Shown here in pieces: positions 1 through 6,406 of a DNA stretch of 16,701 bases (the stretch's first letter is position 1; every line of letters begins with the position of its first letter). The position numbers and the translations under genes were made by a program. The DNA lies in the NCBI GenBank assembly GCA_030646655.1, contig JAUSLB010000165.1, forward strand, positions 1-16,701. Direction: 5' to 3'. Origin of the DNA: Deltaproteobacteria bacterium. GTDB lineage: Bacteria > Desulfobacterota > GWC2-55-46. The notes under the pieces were generated by a model. It worked only from the letters and a program-made list of their open reading frames with translations, had not been told where the DNA came from and made no database searches.

Positions 1-696
1 CGCGTGCTCATGGAGGGTCCTTCCGTAGTTCGGCCCGAAGGTCCTCTCCAGGTATGTCGCCTGCGTTTTCGCAAGCTCGCCGATGGTTTTTATGCCGAGG
101 TCTTTAAGCCTCTTTTCAATCCTCGGGCCAACGCCCCAGAGCTTTCTAACCGGCATTTCCCTGAATAAAGCCTCGGCCTCGCCTTCCTTAATAATGAAAA
201 ATCCGTCAGGCTTGCCCAAATCGCACGCCGTCTTTGCGAGCAATTTATTGGGCCCGATGCCTATTGATACCGTAAGCCCAAGCTCTTTTTTTACCCTCTT
301 TTTTATATCTTCAGCTATCCCGGGGGCGTGGGAGAAGGGGTCTGCCCCGTTCTCTGCCATCACCTCAATGAACGCCTCGTCAAGCCCGAAGGATTCGACC
401 AAAGGGCTATAGTCCCTGAGAATCGATAAGAACCTATCCGATTCTTTCTCGTATGCCTCGAAGTCAACAGGGAGGAATGCCGCCTCCGGACATTTCCTGA
501 GCGCCGTTTTAAGAGGCATCCCTGAAGTAACGCCGTATTTGCGCGCCTCGTATGACGCGGCCGAGACGACGCCCCTTTTTGAGGGGTCGCCGGAGCCGCC
601 CACTATCACGGGCTTGCCTTTAAGCTCAGGCCTCTTCTTCAGTTCAACGGATGCGAAGAAGGCGTCTATGTCTGCATGGATTATCGCGCGGGGCAT
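1..696 (-). CDS. dinB: DNA polymerase IV (Y-family), 3' end outside window
   Basis: Error-prone Y-family polymerase used in translesion synthesis. I translated 232 residues from the ATG at 696; the frame stays open to the window edge, so the C-terminal little-finger domain and the beta-clamp motif, usually reached at about 350-400 aa, are missing. The N-terminus HADIDAFFASVE gives the first metal aspartate (D9) and an aromatic steric gate (F13). SFGLDEAF gives the D106/E107 catalytic pair. SIGIGPNKLLAKTACD and the later helix-hairpin-helix segment (LWGVGPRIEKRL) are typical of Pol IV. An AAAGG Shine-Dalgarno lies 8 nt before the ATG. An extended -10 promoter lies just upstream. The family identity is secure; only the C-terminus cannot be assessed. 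Confidence 0.95.
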   Translation of the reverse strand, partial: MPRAIIHADIDAFFASVELKKRPELKGKPVIVGGSGDPSKRGVVSAASYEARKYGVTSGMPLKTALRKCPEAAFLPVDFEAYEKESDRFLSILRDYSPLVESFGLDEAFIEVMAENGADPFSHAPGIAEDIKKRVKKELGLTVSIGIGPNKLLAKTACDLGKPDGFFIIKEGEAEALFREMPVRKLWGVGPRIEKRLKDLGIKTIGELAKTQATYLERTFGPNYGRTLHEHA

Positions 697-729
697 CTAT
701 CAGCCTTTCAGAAAATTTTTAAGATAAGG

Positions 730-770
730 AGTATAGCACAGCTATTGAGGCTGAACAAAGCTATGCTTTG
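730..770 (-). promoter_or_regulatory. Putative dinB promoter with overlapping palindrome
   Basis: Read on the minus strand, TTGTTC (753-758) and TATACT (730-735) are separated by 17 bp, and a TG one base before the -10 makes an extended -10. The start site would lie about 30 nt before the dinB ATG. A palindrome CAAAGC-TAT-GCTTTG (756-770) overlaps the -35 and could be an operator. It does not match the CTG-N10-CAG LexA box. The promoter is plausible; the operator role is inference. Confidence 0.45.
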
Positions 771-921
771 GAAGAGGGATGGAAAAGGGGGTTCTGGCTT
801 ACCGGAGATTATTTTTTTGGCTTGAACAAATAAACCAGTCTCAAGATGGAGTAAAAAGGGGATAAAAAAGAGGGGCTAAACGATTACCGCAGGCAATTCA
901 AAGGAAAGAGGGGTTAAATGT

Positions 922-1308
922 CTAAGCTTGGAGGTATTTTTTGGCGGATTTTACTATCTCGTCAGCGAAGTAGGGCTTTCTTATAAACTCGTCTATCATC
1001 CCTTCCTTTATGCCCTGCAGTATGACGCCCTCGGCGTCCCTGAAATAGCCTGTAAAGAGTATCACTTTTATCTCCGGCCTTATCTTTTTTATCTCCCTGA
1101 AGGTATCAAGGCCGTTCATGCCGGGCATCACTATGTCCATAAAGACAAGCCCGTAGGGCTTGTCTTTGACCTCCTCTACAGCCTGCCTTCCGTCCACGAC
1201 ATAGGCCGCCTCGAAACCCACATCCTTAAGTATCTCGCTCATGCCTATGCCGATAGTCTCCTCGTCGTCAACAACGAGGACCTTCGCCCTTAATTTCCCG
1301 TTCAGCAT
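922..1308 (-). CDS. Stand-alone response regulator receiver domain protein
   Basis: A 128-aa single REC domain without an output domain. It has the acidic pair D14/D15 (VLVVDDEE), the phospho-acceptor D58 (LVFMDIVMPGMNG), the switch T86 (ILFTGY) and the conserved K111 in IRKPY, so it should be phosphorylatable. The start at 1308 was chosen because a GGAGGAGG ribosome binding site sits directly before it. An in-frame ATG at 1401 would add 31 residues but has no Shine-Dalgarno. No kinase gene is adjacent, so its partner is unknown. It may act by protein-protein interaction, as CheY- or Spo0F-like proteins do. It is transcribed from a consensus promoter at 1521-1549 with a long leader. Confidence 0.88.
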   Translation of the reverse strand: MLNGKLRAKVLVVDDEETIGIGMSEILKDVGFEAAYVVDGRQAVEEVKDKPYGLVFMDIVMPGMNGLDTFREIKKIRPEIKVILFTGYFRDAEGVILQGIKEGMIDEFIRKPYFADEIVKSAKKYLQA

Positions 1309-1520
1309 CTTACCTCCTCCAAAGCTTTTCCACGCCGGGGCCCACTTTTGACGGGTAGTTTCCTGCAGAGATAGCTCTTTTATCTGCTCTGGCTTCAGCA
1401 TATGGAAAGGAATTCAGATTTTTAAACCCAATTCGCAGGAGTTATAAACGGACTGTAAAACGCATCATGAAGTGTTTGCAAGGAGAGACTTGGATTTAAT
1501 GAGAACCTTGATTTGATGTA

Positions 1521-1549
1521 ATTATAAGCTTCAAAAATTCAGATGTCAA
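1521..1549 (-). promoter_or_regulatory. Perfect-consensus sigma70 promoter for the receiver gene
   Basis: On the minus strand TTGACA (1544-1549) and TATAAT (1521-1526) are separated by 17 bp, an exact consensus match in both hexamers and in spacing. The predicted start near 1514 leaves about 205 nt of untranslated leader before the receiver ATG at 1308. The leader (1309-1514) contains no riboswitch class I recognise. Confidence 0.8.
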
Positions 1550-1589
1550 CCTGTCCGGAAGGGCAGTTACACTTAAAAACCGGGGCGTC

Positions 1590-2036
1590 TTAATCGCTAT
1601 CCTTTTGGAAGATGAATGCGGCAACTGCGGCAACGACGATGGCGATGGAGATGGCGAGCGCAAGAGGGTCTTCTTGTCCGTTCTTCCAGTCAACAAAGTG
1701 CTTGAGGAAGCCTACCGCAACTACGAGTATTACCAGCGGGAGGTCGCGGATAAGCAGCAGGTCTGCAAGGTCGGCCTCCTCAAGCGAAAACTCGAAGAGC
1801 ATGCTCAAAGCGATTATAAAAAGCGCTGTGGGGATGAAATACGTGTATAAGACCGAAAAAAGTCCGGTCAGCCCGAGCCCGTAACCGTCGCCGGCTATAG
1901 AGGAATTGAAGTGGTAGAAGATCTCAGCTGTCCTGAACGTGCCCCAGATAAAGGCTGAAACCGATGCCGCGAGCGCCAAAAATATCGGCACCATTGCAAT
2001 ATAACGGCTTTTAGGGAAGACCTCGTTCAGGCCCAT
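1590..2036 (-). CDS. UPF0114 / YqhA-like membrane protein
   Basis: A 148-aa integral membrane protein of unknown function. Four hydrophobic segments are visible at about 14-32, 57-83, 98-113 and 127-144. The stretch FLKHFVDWKNGQEDPLALAI before the last segment resembles the matching region of E. coli YqhA (UPF0114), and the overall length is similar. The ATG at 2036 follows a modest AGGG Shine-Dalgarno. Repeat A1 begins 31 bp upstream. The stop codon is about 40 bp before the consensus promoter of the receiver gene, with no clear terminator between. Family assignment is from remembered similarity only. Confidence 0.65.
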   Translation of the reverse strand: MGLNEVFPKSRYIAMVPIFLALAASVSAFIWGTFRTAEIFYHFNSSIAGDGYGLGLTGLFSVLYTYFIPTALFIIALSMLFEFSLEEADLADLLLIRDLPLVILVVAVGFLKHFVDWKNGQEDPLALAISIAIVVAAVAAFIFQKDSD

Positions 2037-2066
2037 ACGGAAACCCTGGAAAACGCCTTCTAACTT

Positions 2067-2226
2067 CTATCAGGTTGCTTCAAGCCGCAACCTGATAGGC
2101 AATCCATGGAAGGAATGCCAAATTGCGAGACCGAAAAGTCGAGCAATTTGTAAGATTTGGACGGATTTACTCCTGCCAAATCGTGGCTGAAAAAGTCCAG
2201 GACGGACTTTTTCAGCATACTGATAG
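2067..2226 (+). repeat. Structured intergenic repeat, family A, copy 1 (A1)
   Basis: A 160-nt element built from four hairpins in a row. Hairpin 1 has 12-bp arms 2067-2078/2087-2098 (CTATCAGGTTGC) with loop TTCAAGCC. Hairpin 2 has arms 2099-2105/2112-2118 with one A-A mismatch and loop ATGGAA. Hairpin 3 has arms 2119-2126/2143-2150 (CAAATTGC) with an inner GAC/GTC stem. Hairpin 4 has 13-bp arms 2186-2198/2204-2216 (GCTGAAAAAGTCC) with loop AGGAC. The ends CTATCAG and CTGATAG are inverted copies of each other. It carries no ORF of its own. A second copy lies at 3516-3757 in the same orientation. It sits just upstream of the UPF0114-like gene. Confidence 0.9.
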
Positions 2227-2317
2227 TCTATAAGGAAAGTACATTTTTGTCAATACGCAAGTCAGCGGTTTTTAAAAGAAAAACCATCTTTTACCGCAGC
2301 CGTGGGGAAGGGATCTT

Positions 2318-3505
2318 CTACGAGGAAAAAGACAGGTTTTTCAATAAGTTCCATGTAAGAAAGACTGAGCTGAGCCCAAGAAGGAGAGAGAGCGAAAATA
2401 CCGGCGTTGCCCCGGCAAAGGCATAAAGTCCGGTGCCGATGAAAGGGGCGACCGCCCCCCTTAGCCCGCCAAGCGCGATATTGGCCGCCATGTAGCGGGG
2501 CACGTCCTCGGGTGTGGAGATCTTCGTTATTACGATATACCCGGCAAGCTCGATGGCCGCGGTCATAAACCCCGATACCCCCTGCGCTATCCCCAATACG
2601 AATAAGTCCCTGCTCGAGATATAGATAAGGGGCACGAGGCAGAATGTCCCGAATATCGCGGCAAGTGTAAGCCTGATGGGTTTCCTGTCTATGATGTTGC
2701 CCCAGAAAAAGAAGCCCGCAAGCCACATCCCTGAGAAGACCGCGCCGTAGATCCCCGTTGCGAGGTTCGATATCTTAACCTCGTCAACGAGCACGAGAGG
2801 ATATACCGGAAGAGATAAGAGGAGGCCCGCCTCAAAGAGCGAATACGCGAGCAAGAACCTGATAAACGCCCTGTCCTTAAAGGGGCCTGCTATGCGGGCG
2901 GCGATATTAAAGGGCTCCTTCCTCCTCTTCTCCCCGCGCACTTTTATGGAGCTGAACTGGAGGGCTGAAAAGACCCCGAATATCGCCGCAAGAGGGAATA
3001 TGTACCTGTAATTTGCAGTGCCCTTCTCAAGGACCCAGCCCGCCACAGCCGACGAGGCTATCCAGAACACCGCAATGCCTACGCGCACGTATGACATGAG
3101 CCTGCCCCGGCACTCATCCGGGTAGTTGGTCTTCATTATCGATGCGTAGGACGGGAACGGCACAGCCGTTATTACCATGTAAATGAATATAAGGGCCGTG
3201 TACCAGCCGGGGCTCGTAATATAGAACATCCCCAATAGGAGCGCCCTTCCCGCCACGCTCGGCCAGACCACATACCAGACCCTCCCCTTGCCGAAGATGT
3301 CCTCCGTCCAAAGAAGCGCGAATGCGTTCGCAAGGTACGGGGCGGCGGCCAGGAGCGCTATCTGAAAGTCAGTAGCCCCGATCTTTCTCCCGACTATCGC
3401 GATAAACGGTATTAAAAACCCGCCGAAGACGCCTACGAGCATCCCGGACCTTAAGTCGTAGTGGAATGTGTGCCTCGCGTATGATGGAAGCTCTTTTATC
3501 CTCAT
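2318..3505 (-). CDS. Major facilitator superfamily transporter
   Basis: A 395-aa polytopic inner-membrane permease of about 12 hydrophobic segments; the substrate is unknown. The N-terminal half carries LRSGMLVGVFGGFLIPF and the cytoplasmic-loop motif RGRLMSYVRVG. The second half has IIDRKPIRLTLAAIFGT, an MFS-type inter-helix loop. Start: the frame is open to 3643, but that stretch lies in repeat A2 and does not look like protein. The ATG at 3505 (MRIKELPSYARHTFHYD) gives normal MFS length. No Shine-Dalgarno precedes it; instead an extended -10 box ends 7 nt before the ATG, so the mRNA may be leaderless. Neighbours give no clue to the substrate. Confidence 0.88.
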   Translation of the reverse strand: MRIKELPSYARHTFHYDLRSGMLVGVFGGFLIPFIAIVGRKIGATDFQIALLAAAPYLANAFALLWTEDIFGKGRVWYVVWPSVAGRALLLGMFYITSPGWYTALIFIYMVITAVPFPSYASIMKTNYPDECRGRLMSYVRVGIAVFWIASSAVAGWVLEKGTANYRYIFPLAAIFGVFSALQFSSIKVRGEKRRKEPFNIAARIAGPFKDRAFIRFLLAYSLFEAGLLLSLPVYPLVLVDEVKISNLATGIYGAVFSGMWLAGFFFWGNIIDRKPIRLTLAAIFGTFCLVPLIYISSRDLFVLGIAQGVSGFMTAAIELAGYIVITKISTPEDVPRYMAANIALGGLRGAVAPFIGTGLYAFAGATPVFSLSLLLGLSSVFLTWNLLKNLSFSS

Positions 3506-3512
3506 CGATAGG

Positions 3513-3521
3513 ATTATAGCA
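3513..3521 (-). promoter_or_regulatory. Extended -10 promoter of the MFS gene, partly inside repeat A2
   Basis: On the minus strand TGCTATAAT is an exact extended -10 element. Seven bases separate it from the ATG at 3505, so the start site would be at or next to the initiation codon. The only -35 candidate (TTGCGG, 15 bp upstream) is poor, as is common for extended -10 promoters. The outer 6 bases (3516-3521) belong to the first stem of repeat A2. Confidence 0.6.
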
Positions 3522-3757
3522 TGTTGCTTCAAGCCGCAACCTGCTATGCAATCCATGGAAGGGTTGCCAAATTGCGAGACAAAAAAGTTGAGCAATTTGT
3601 GAGGATTGGACGTCTGGACGCTCGCCGGCTCACGAAGTGACAAGGCGAGCTATATAAATGAAAGATTTCCTTGCCAGAAAGAACGGAGTTCTGCCATTCA
3701 CTTCGGCCAAGCCGTGGCTGAAAAAGTCCAGGACGGACTTTTTCAGCATCCTGATAG
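3516..3757 (+). repeat. Structured intergenic repeat, family A, copy 2 (A2), with extra module
   Basis: This is the second copy of the A1 element, 242 nt long. Hairpin 1 has arms 3516-3527/3536-3547 with the identical loop TTCAAGCC and one mismatch. Hairpin 2 has arms 3548-3554/3561-3567. Hairpin 3 has arms 3568-3575/3592-3599, and hairpin 4 has arms 3717-3729/3735-3747, identical to A1. Between hairpins 3 and 4 it carries about 80 nt absent from A1. That extra part holds a hairpin GCTCGCC/GGCGAGC (3620-3650, inner TCAC/GTGA) and a small AGAAC/GTTCT hairpin (3680-3692). Together with the promoter at 3862-3889 it accounts for most of the gene-free stretch 3506-3949. Confidence 0.88.
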
Positions 3758-3861
3758 AATAATACCGGCGTCCTTAAAAGCTAAAATTTGCTGGAAACGG
3801 AGGCATTTCAAGGAAACCGGCTGATTTTACGCCGTTTTTAAGGTTCCAGAGGTTCTATTTT

Positions 3862-3889
3862 TTGACAAAGGGCCTGCATACGATATAAT
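3862..3889 (+). promoter_or_regulatory. Consensus sigma70 promoter for the thioredoxin-fold/TPR gene
   Basis: TTGACA (3862-3867) and TATAAT (3884-3889), both exact, are separated by 16 bp. The predicted start near 3896 gives a leader of about 54 nt ending in a strong GGAGG ribosome binding site before the ATG at 3950. Confidence 0.8.
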
Positions 3890-3949
3890 GAACATGAAAT
3901 TCAAAATCGACAGAAAGAAAGGAAAGTAACTTTCAAACCGGAGGCGCAT

Positions 3950-4573
3950 ATGAACTGGAAAAAAAACATAAAAGAGGCCCGTACTGAGGTCGAGGGCGGC
4001 ACGAGGCTTGTGCTTATCAATTTTTACCGCACGGACGACGAAGCGTCGATGAAGATGCTCAACGAGACATTGAAAGACGAGAAGGTAACAACCCTCATCG
4101 AGCGCGAGGCCGCGCCTGTTCTCTGCAATATCGCTGAGGCGGCCGGCATCGCAAAAGAGTACCGCATTGACTTGACGCCGACCTTCGTGCTGGCGGATGA
4201 GAACGGCCGCGAGCTCGAAAGGTGGGTGGGCTACCTCCCCGCGAAGGAGTTCAGGGAGCAGCTGATACTTTCAAAGGGGCTTGCGGCGTTCCATCTCGAG
4301 AGGCATTCAGAGGCTGTCCGGGAGTTCGAAGAGCTGATCGAGGAATTCCCTGATTCTGAACTGAAACCCGAGGCAGAGTACTTCCTTGGAGCGGCCAAAT
4401 TCAAGCTGACCGGCAAAACAGATGACATGATCGGCATCTACCATACCCTTATGATCGAACACCCGGAGAGCATCTGGGCCAAGAGGTGCTCGATCTGGGC
4501 GCGCACAGAAAGAGAGTTCAGGCCTTTCGTGAACTACACGGGAGGCGGCTCGGCAGGGAGCGGTTTCTATTAA
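3950..4573 (+). CDS. Thioredoxin-fold protein with C-terminal TPR region, lacking CXXC
   Basis: A 207-aa cytoplasmic protein; no signal peptide is visible. Residues 1-105 look like a thioredoxin fold: a beta strand RLVLINFY, then a helix, then the cis-proline loop DLTPTFVLAD (P77), then ELERWVGYLPAKEF. Where the redox CXXC would be, the sequence reads DDEAS, so a disulfide reductase role is unlikely; C59 and C161 lie elsewhere. Residues about 108-175 form TPR-like helices (GLAAFHLERHSEAVREFEELIEEFPDSEL). The tail ends in a glycine/serine-rich stretch and FY. It is a single-gene unit with its own promoter, GGAGG ribosome binding site and terminator. A binding or scaffold role is inferred. Confidence 0.8.
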   Translation: MNWKKNIKEARTEVEGGTRLVLINFYRTDDEASMKMLNETLKDEKVTTLIEREAAPVLCNIAEAAGIAKEYRIDLTPTFVLADENGRELERWVGYLPAKEFREQLILSKGLAAFHLERHSEAVREFEELIEEFPDSELKPEAEYFLGAAKFKLTGKTDDMIGIYHTLMIEHPESIWAKRCSIWARTEREFRPFVNYTGGGSAGSGFY

Positions 4574-4592
4574 TCGTCTCTACAGCGTCTCT

Positions 4593-4626
4593 ACAGGCGC
4601 GGCTAAACGCCGCGCCTGTCTTTTTT
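4593..4626 (+). terminator. Rho-independent terminator after the thioredoxin-fold gene
   Basis: A perfect 11-bp GC-rich stem, ACAGGCGCGGC (4593-4603) with its complement at 4609-4619, has loop TAAAC and is followed by C and six T. It lies 20 bp after the stop codon. Confidence 0.93.
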
Positions 4627-4732
4627 ATGGGAGTCCTCCGCTTTTCTTTGATTTAACAAGTCGTTGAGCGGTCCCGCCTTTTTTTCTTTGACCATCCCAA
4701 ACCAAAGCGCACCGAATATTTTAAAGTTCATG

Positions 4733-4761
4733 TTGATTTCCGCCCGCCTTTAGAATAGAAT
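4733..4761 (+). promoter_or_regulatory. Putative psiE-family gene promoter
   Basis: TTGATT (4733-4738) and TAGAAT (4756-4761) are spaced by 17 bp. The -10 ends 10 nt before the ATG at 4772 and no Shine-Dalgarno lies between, so the mRNA would start about 4 nt before the initiation codon. Confidence 0.5.
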
Positions 4762-4771
4762 CTACTCAATT

Positions 4772-5236
4772 ATGGACAAACCCGGCCCGATAGAGCCCTC
4801 CAGAAAAAGCGTAATAATCCCTTTCTTAAATAAGCTCTTCATCGTTATTGACGACGTTATACTGGTCTGGGTGGCGCTCGGCATCATAGGGGTCGCCTTC
4901 CTCCTGATGATGGAGGCGATAACGGATTTCATATACTTCTCCCAGCACTCCATATCCCACATCATAAGCGACTTGATGTTCGTCCTCATTATAATGGAGC
5001 TCTTCAGGCAGGTGATGCGCCAGATAAACAGGCAGTCCTTCTCGTTAAACCCTTTCATATTCATCGGGGTCATAGCGAGCATAAGGGGCATGCTCTTGAC
5101 TCAGATGCAGCTCGGGATGGGAGAGACAGAGTGGCAGGGCGGGGTCGTAAAGCTCGGCGTGCACGCCGTGATAGTCCTGATACTCGTTGCGAGCTATTAC
5201 ATCTATTCGAAAGGCAGGCCCAAGGAAGAGCAGTAG
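4772..5236 (+). CDS. PsiE-family inner-membrane protein
   Basis: A 154-aa protein of the phosphate-starvation-inducible PsiE family; the molecular function is unknown. Four hydrophobic segments lie at about 30-48, 60-80, 92-110 and 125-146. The segment SLNPFIFIGVIASIRGMLL is the family's most characteristic part. No Pho box was seen upstream. The ATG at 4772 has no ribosome binding site and sits close to a promoter, suggesting leaderless translation. The stop is one base from the end of the convergent gene at 5238, leaving no room for a terminator between them. Confidence 0.82.
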   Translation: MDKPGPIEPSRKSVIIPFLNKLFIVIDDVILVWVALGIIGVAFLLMMEAITDFIYFSQHSISHIISDLMFVLIIMELFRQVMRQINRQSFSLNPFIFIGVIASIRGMLLTQMQLGMGETEWQGGVVKLGVHAVIVLILVASYYIYSKGRPKEEQ

Positions 5237-5237
5237 C

Positions 5238-5585
5238 TCAGCCCTTAAGCTCGTAGAAGGCCCACTTTGCGCACTCGTAGTCGTCCTTGTAGCGGTAGAG
5301 GATGCGGCAAATCTCTCGAAGGATCATGTGCTTTAAAAAAGTCCAGTCGTCATTAAGGAGCTTAATTTTATCCTCCTCGAACTGATGCAGGCCTGAGATG
5401 GTCCATTCCCTCTCCTGTCCGGTTATCACCTTTTTGATGTAGATCTTTTTCTGTATCTTAAAGCACTTCGTGACCCTCGCTTCACCTCCGAAGTCATCTA
5501 CAAGATCGAGGTTCGCGGCCGACAGGCCGTGCTTTTTAAGCACTTCATCGATCTGGTTTCTGTAATCCTCCGCTTTTATTTCCAT
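5238..5585 (-). CDS. Conserved-looking hypothetical protein, 115 aa
   Basis: I do not recognise this family. The protein is soluble, charged, without signal peptide, and has two cysteines far apart (C41, C90). The middle (KCFKIQKKIYIKKVITGQERE) looks like a beta hairpin. The C-terminal half (LNDDWTFLKHMILREICRILYRYKDDYECAKWAFYELKG) looks helical with many aromatic residues. A GGGGGG Shine-Dalgarno lies 7 nt before the ATG. It follows the PilZ gene by 75 bp and could be cotranscribed with it; it converges tail to tail with the psiE-like gene. Confidence 0.7.
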   Translation of the reverse strand: MEIKAEDYRNQIDEVLKKHGLSAANLDLVDDFGGEARVTKCFKIQKKIYIKKVITGQEREWTISGLHQFEEDKIKLLNDDWTFLKHMILREICRILYRYKDDYECAKWAFYELKG

Positions 5586-5660
5586 TACGGCCCCCCGGTT
5601 TTGCCAAATAGAAAAAGGGTCAAACCCTGCAGGGCTTAATCCCCTTATAAAGGTTGCTGG

Positions 5661-6341
5661 CTATCCTCTTTTTCCGATGCCTGAGATGAGCGAGGTGAAC
5701 TTTTCGAGCCTCGCCTTAACATCCTGAGGCATCTCCTCGAACATCACGCCCACGACTATCTTATCCGTGTCCTTACTTATGTTCCTTATCTTGCCCACGA
5801 GGGCGATTTTGTCCGCGGCGCCCGGGAACTGCGCCTTTATGTCTATACTCTTATTTACCTGTATGAGGCCGAAGAGGGACTCGTTCTTGGGCACTGACGC
5901 CTTTATGGCACACTGGCATCCCTCTTTGCTTATATCGACTATGACCATCTCTATCAGCTCATTGCCGAACATGGTAACGGCCGGCAGGATGCACTCGTGC
6001 CGCGAGGCGGCGTTTCCCTTCTGCTCCTCTATTGCCTTTGGGTAGGATACGAACATGAGCTTCGAGGGGCTCGATACCATGTTCAGTATCTCCGCCTTGA
6101 AGCCATAGACAACCCCCTTGTGCATGTATTTTACATTGACCGGGCTTTCGCGCACAGCCTCGCTCCTGAAGGTGCCCATGAGGTCGTTGAAAGAGAGCCT
6201 CGCCAGTATGAACAGCCCCTCGTCAATCCCTATGAGCACGCTCTTTATGCGAAGGTTCAGGTTCACGATCTCTATAAGCATCTCCGAGCCTATAGTTATC
6301 GGGAGGTGGACGGCGGCGGGGATTTCTTTAAGGTTTTCCAT
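5661..6341 (-). CDS. YcgR-like PilZ domain protein with degenerate c-di-GMP motif
   Basis: A 226-aa cytoplasmic protein of two domains. Residues about 10-105 form a YcgR-N-type beta barrel (PITIGSEMLIEIV, then GVVYGFKAEIL). Residues about 110-220 form a PilZ domain. The second half of the c-di-GMP site is present as D136-I-S138-xx-G141. The first half, normally RxxxR, reads R114-H-E-C-I118, so the second arginine is replaced. Binding to c-di-GMP may be weak or lost. Known relatives regulate flagellar motors or surface functions. The start is supported by AGGA 7 nt before the ATG. No flagellar gene is in the window. Confidence 0.8.
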   Translation of the reverse strand: MENLKEIPAAVHLPITIGSEMLIEIVNLNLRIKSVLIGIDEGLFILARLSFNDLMGTFRSEAVRESPVNVKYMHKGVVYGFKAEILNMVSSPSKLMFVSYPKAIEEQKGNAASRHECILPAVTMFGNELIEMVIVDISKEGCQCAIKASVPKNESLFGLIQVNKSIDIKAQFPGAADKIALVGKIRNISKDTDKIVVGVMFEEMPQDVKARLEKFTSLISGIGKRG

Positions 6342-6406
6342 AGGATTTTCCTGTTTGATTCAGATTTATCAGGCAGGATACAACAAAAAAATAAAAATGT
6401 AAACGA

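Noticed and set aside
928..1293. Plus-strand open frame opposite the receiver gene
   Set aside because: The minus strand encodes a complete REC domain with all conserved residues; the plus-strand translation has no recognisable features.
1309..1401. N-terminal extension of the receiver protein from the ATG at 1401
   Set aside because: No Shine-Dalgarno at 1401, while GGAGGAGG stands directly before 1308; kept only as a possible alternative form.
1309..1514. A known riboswitch class in the receiver leader
   Set aside because: I compared it by eye with the conserved cores of common classes (c-di-GMP, cobalamin, TPP, SAM) and saw no match.
2067..2226. Repeat A1 as a MITE with terminal inverted repeats CTATCAG/CTGATAG
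   Set aside because: No target-site duplication is visible and the second copy has lost the left terminal sequence while keeping the stem by compensating changes, which fits a structural repeat better.
3506..3643. N-terminal extension of the MFS protein
   Set aside because: The stretch lies in repeat A2 and upstream of the -10 box, and would add 46 residues unlike any MFS N-terminus.
3894..3929. 12-codon ORF (MKFKIDRKKGK) before the thioredoxin-fold gene
   Set aside because: Its ATG is only 4 nt after the -10 box, probably upstream of the transcription start, and it has no ribosome binding site.
4665..4695. GCGGTCCCGC followed by T-rich tract as a second terminator
   Set aside because: The stem leaves a loop of only two bases, and a much stronger terminator lies at 4593-4626.
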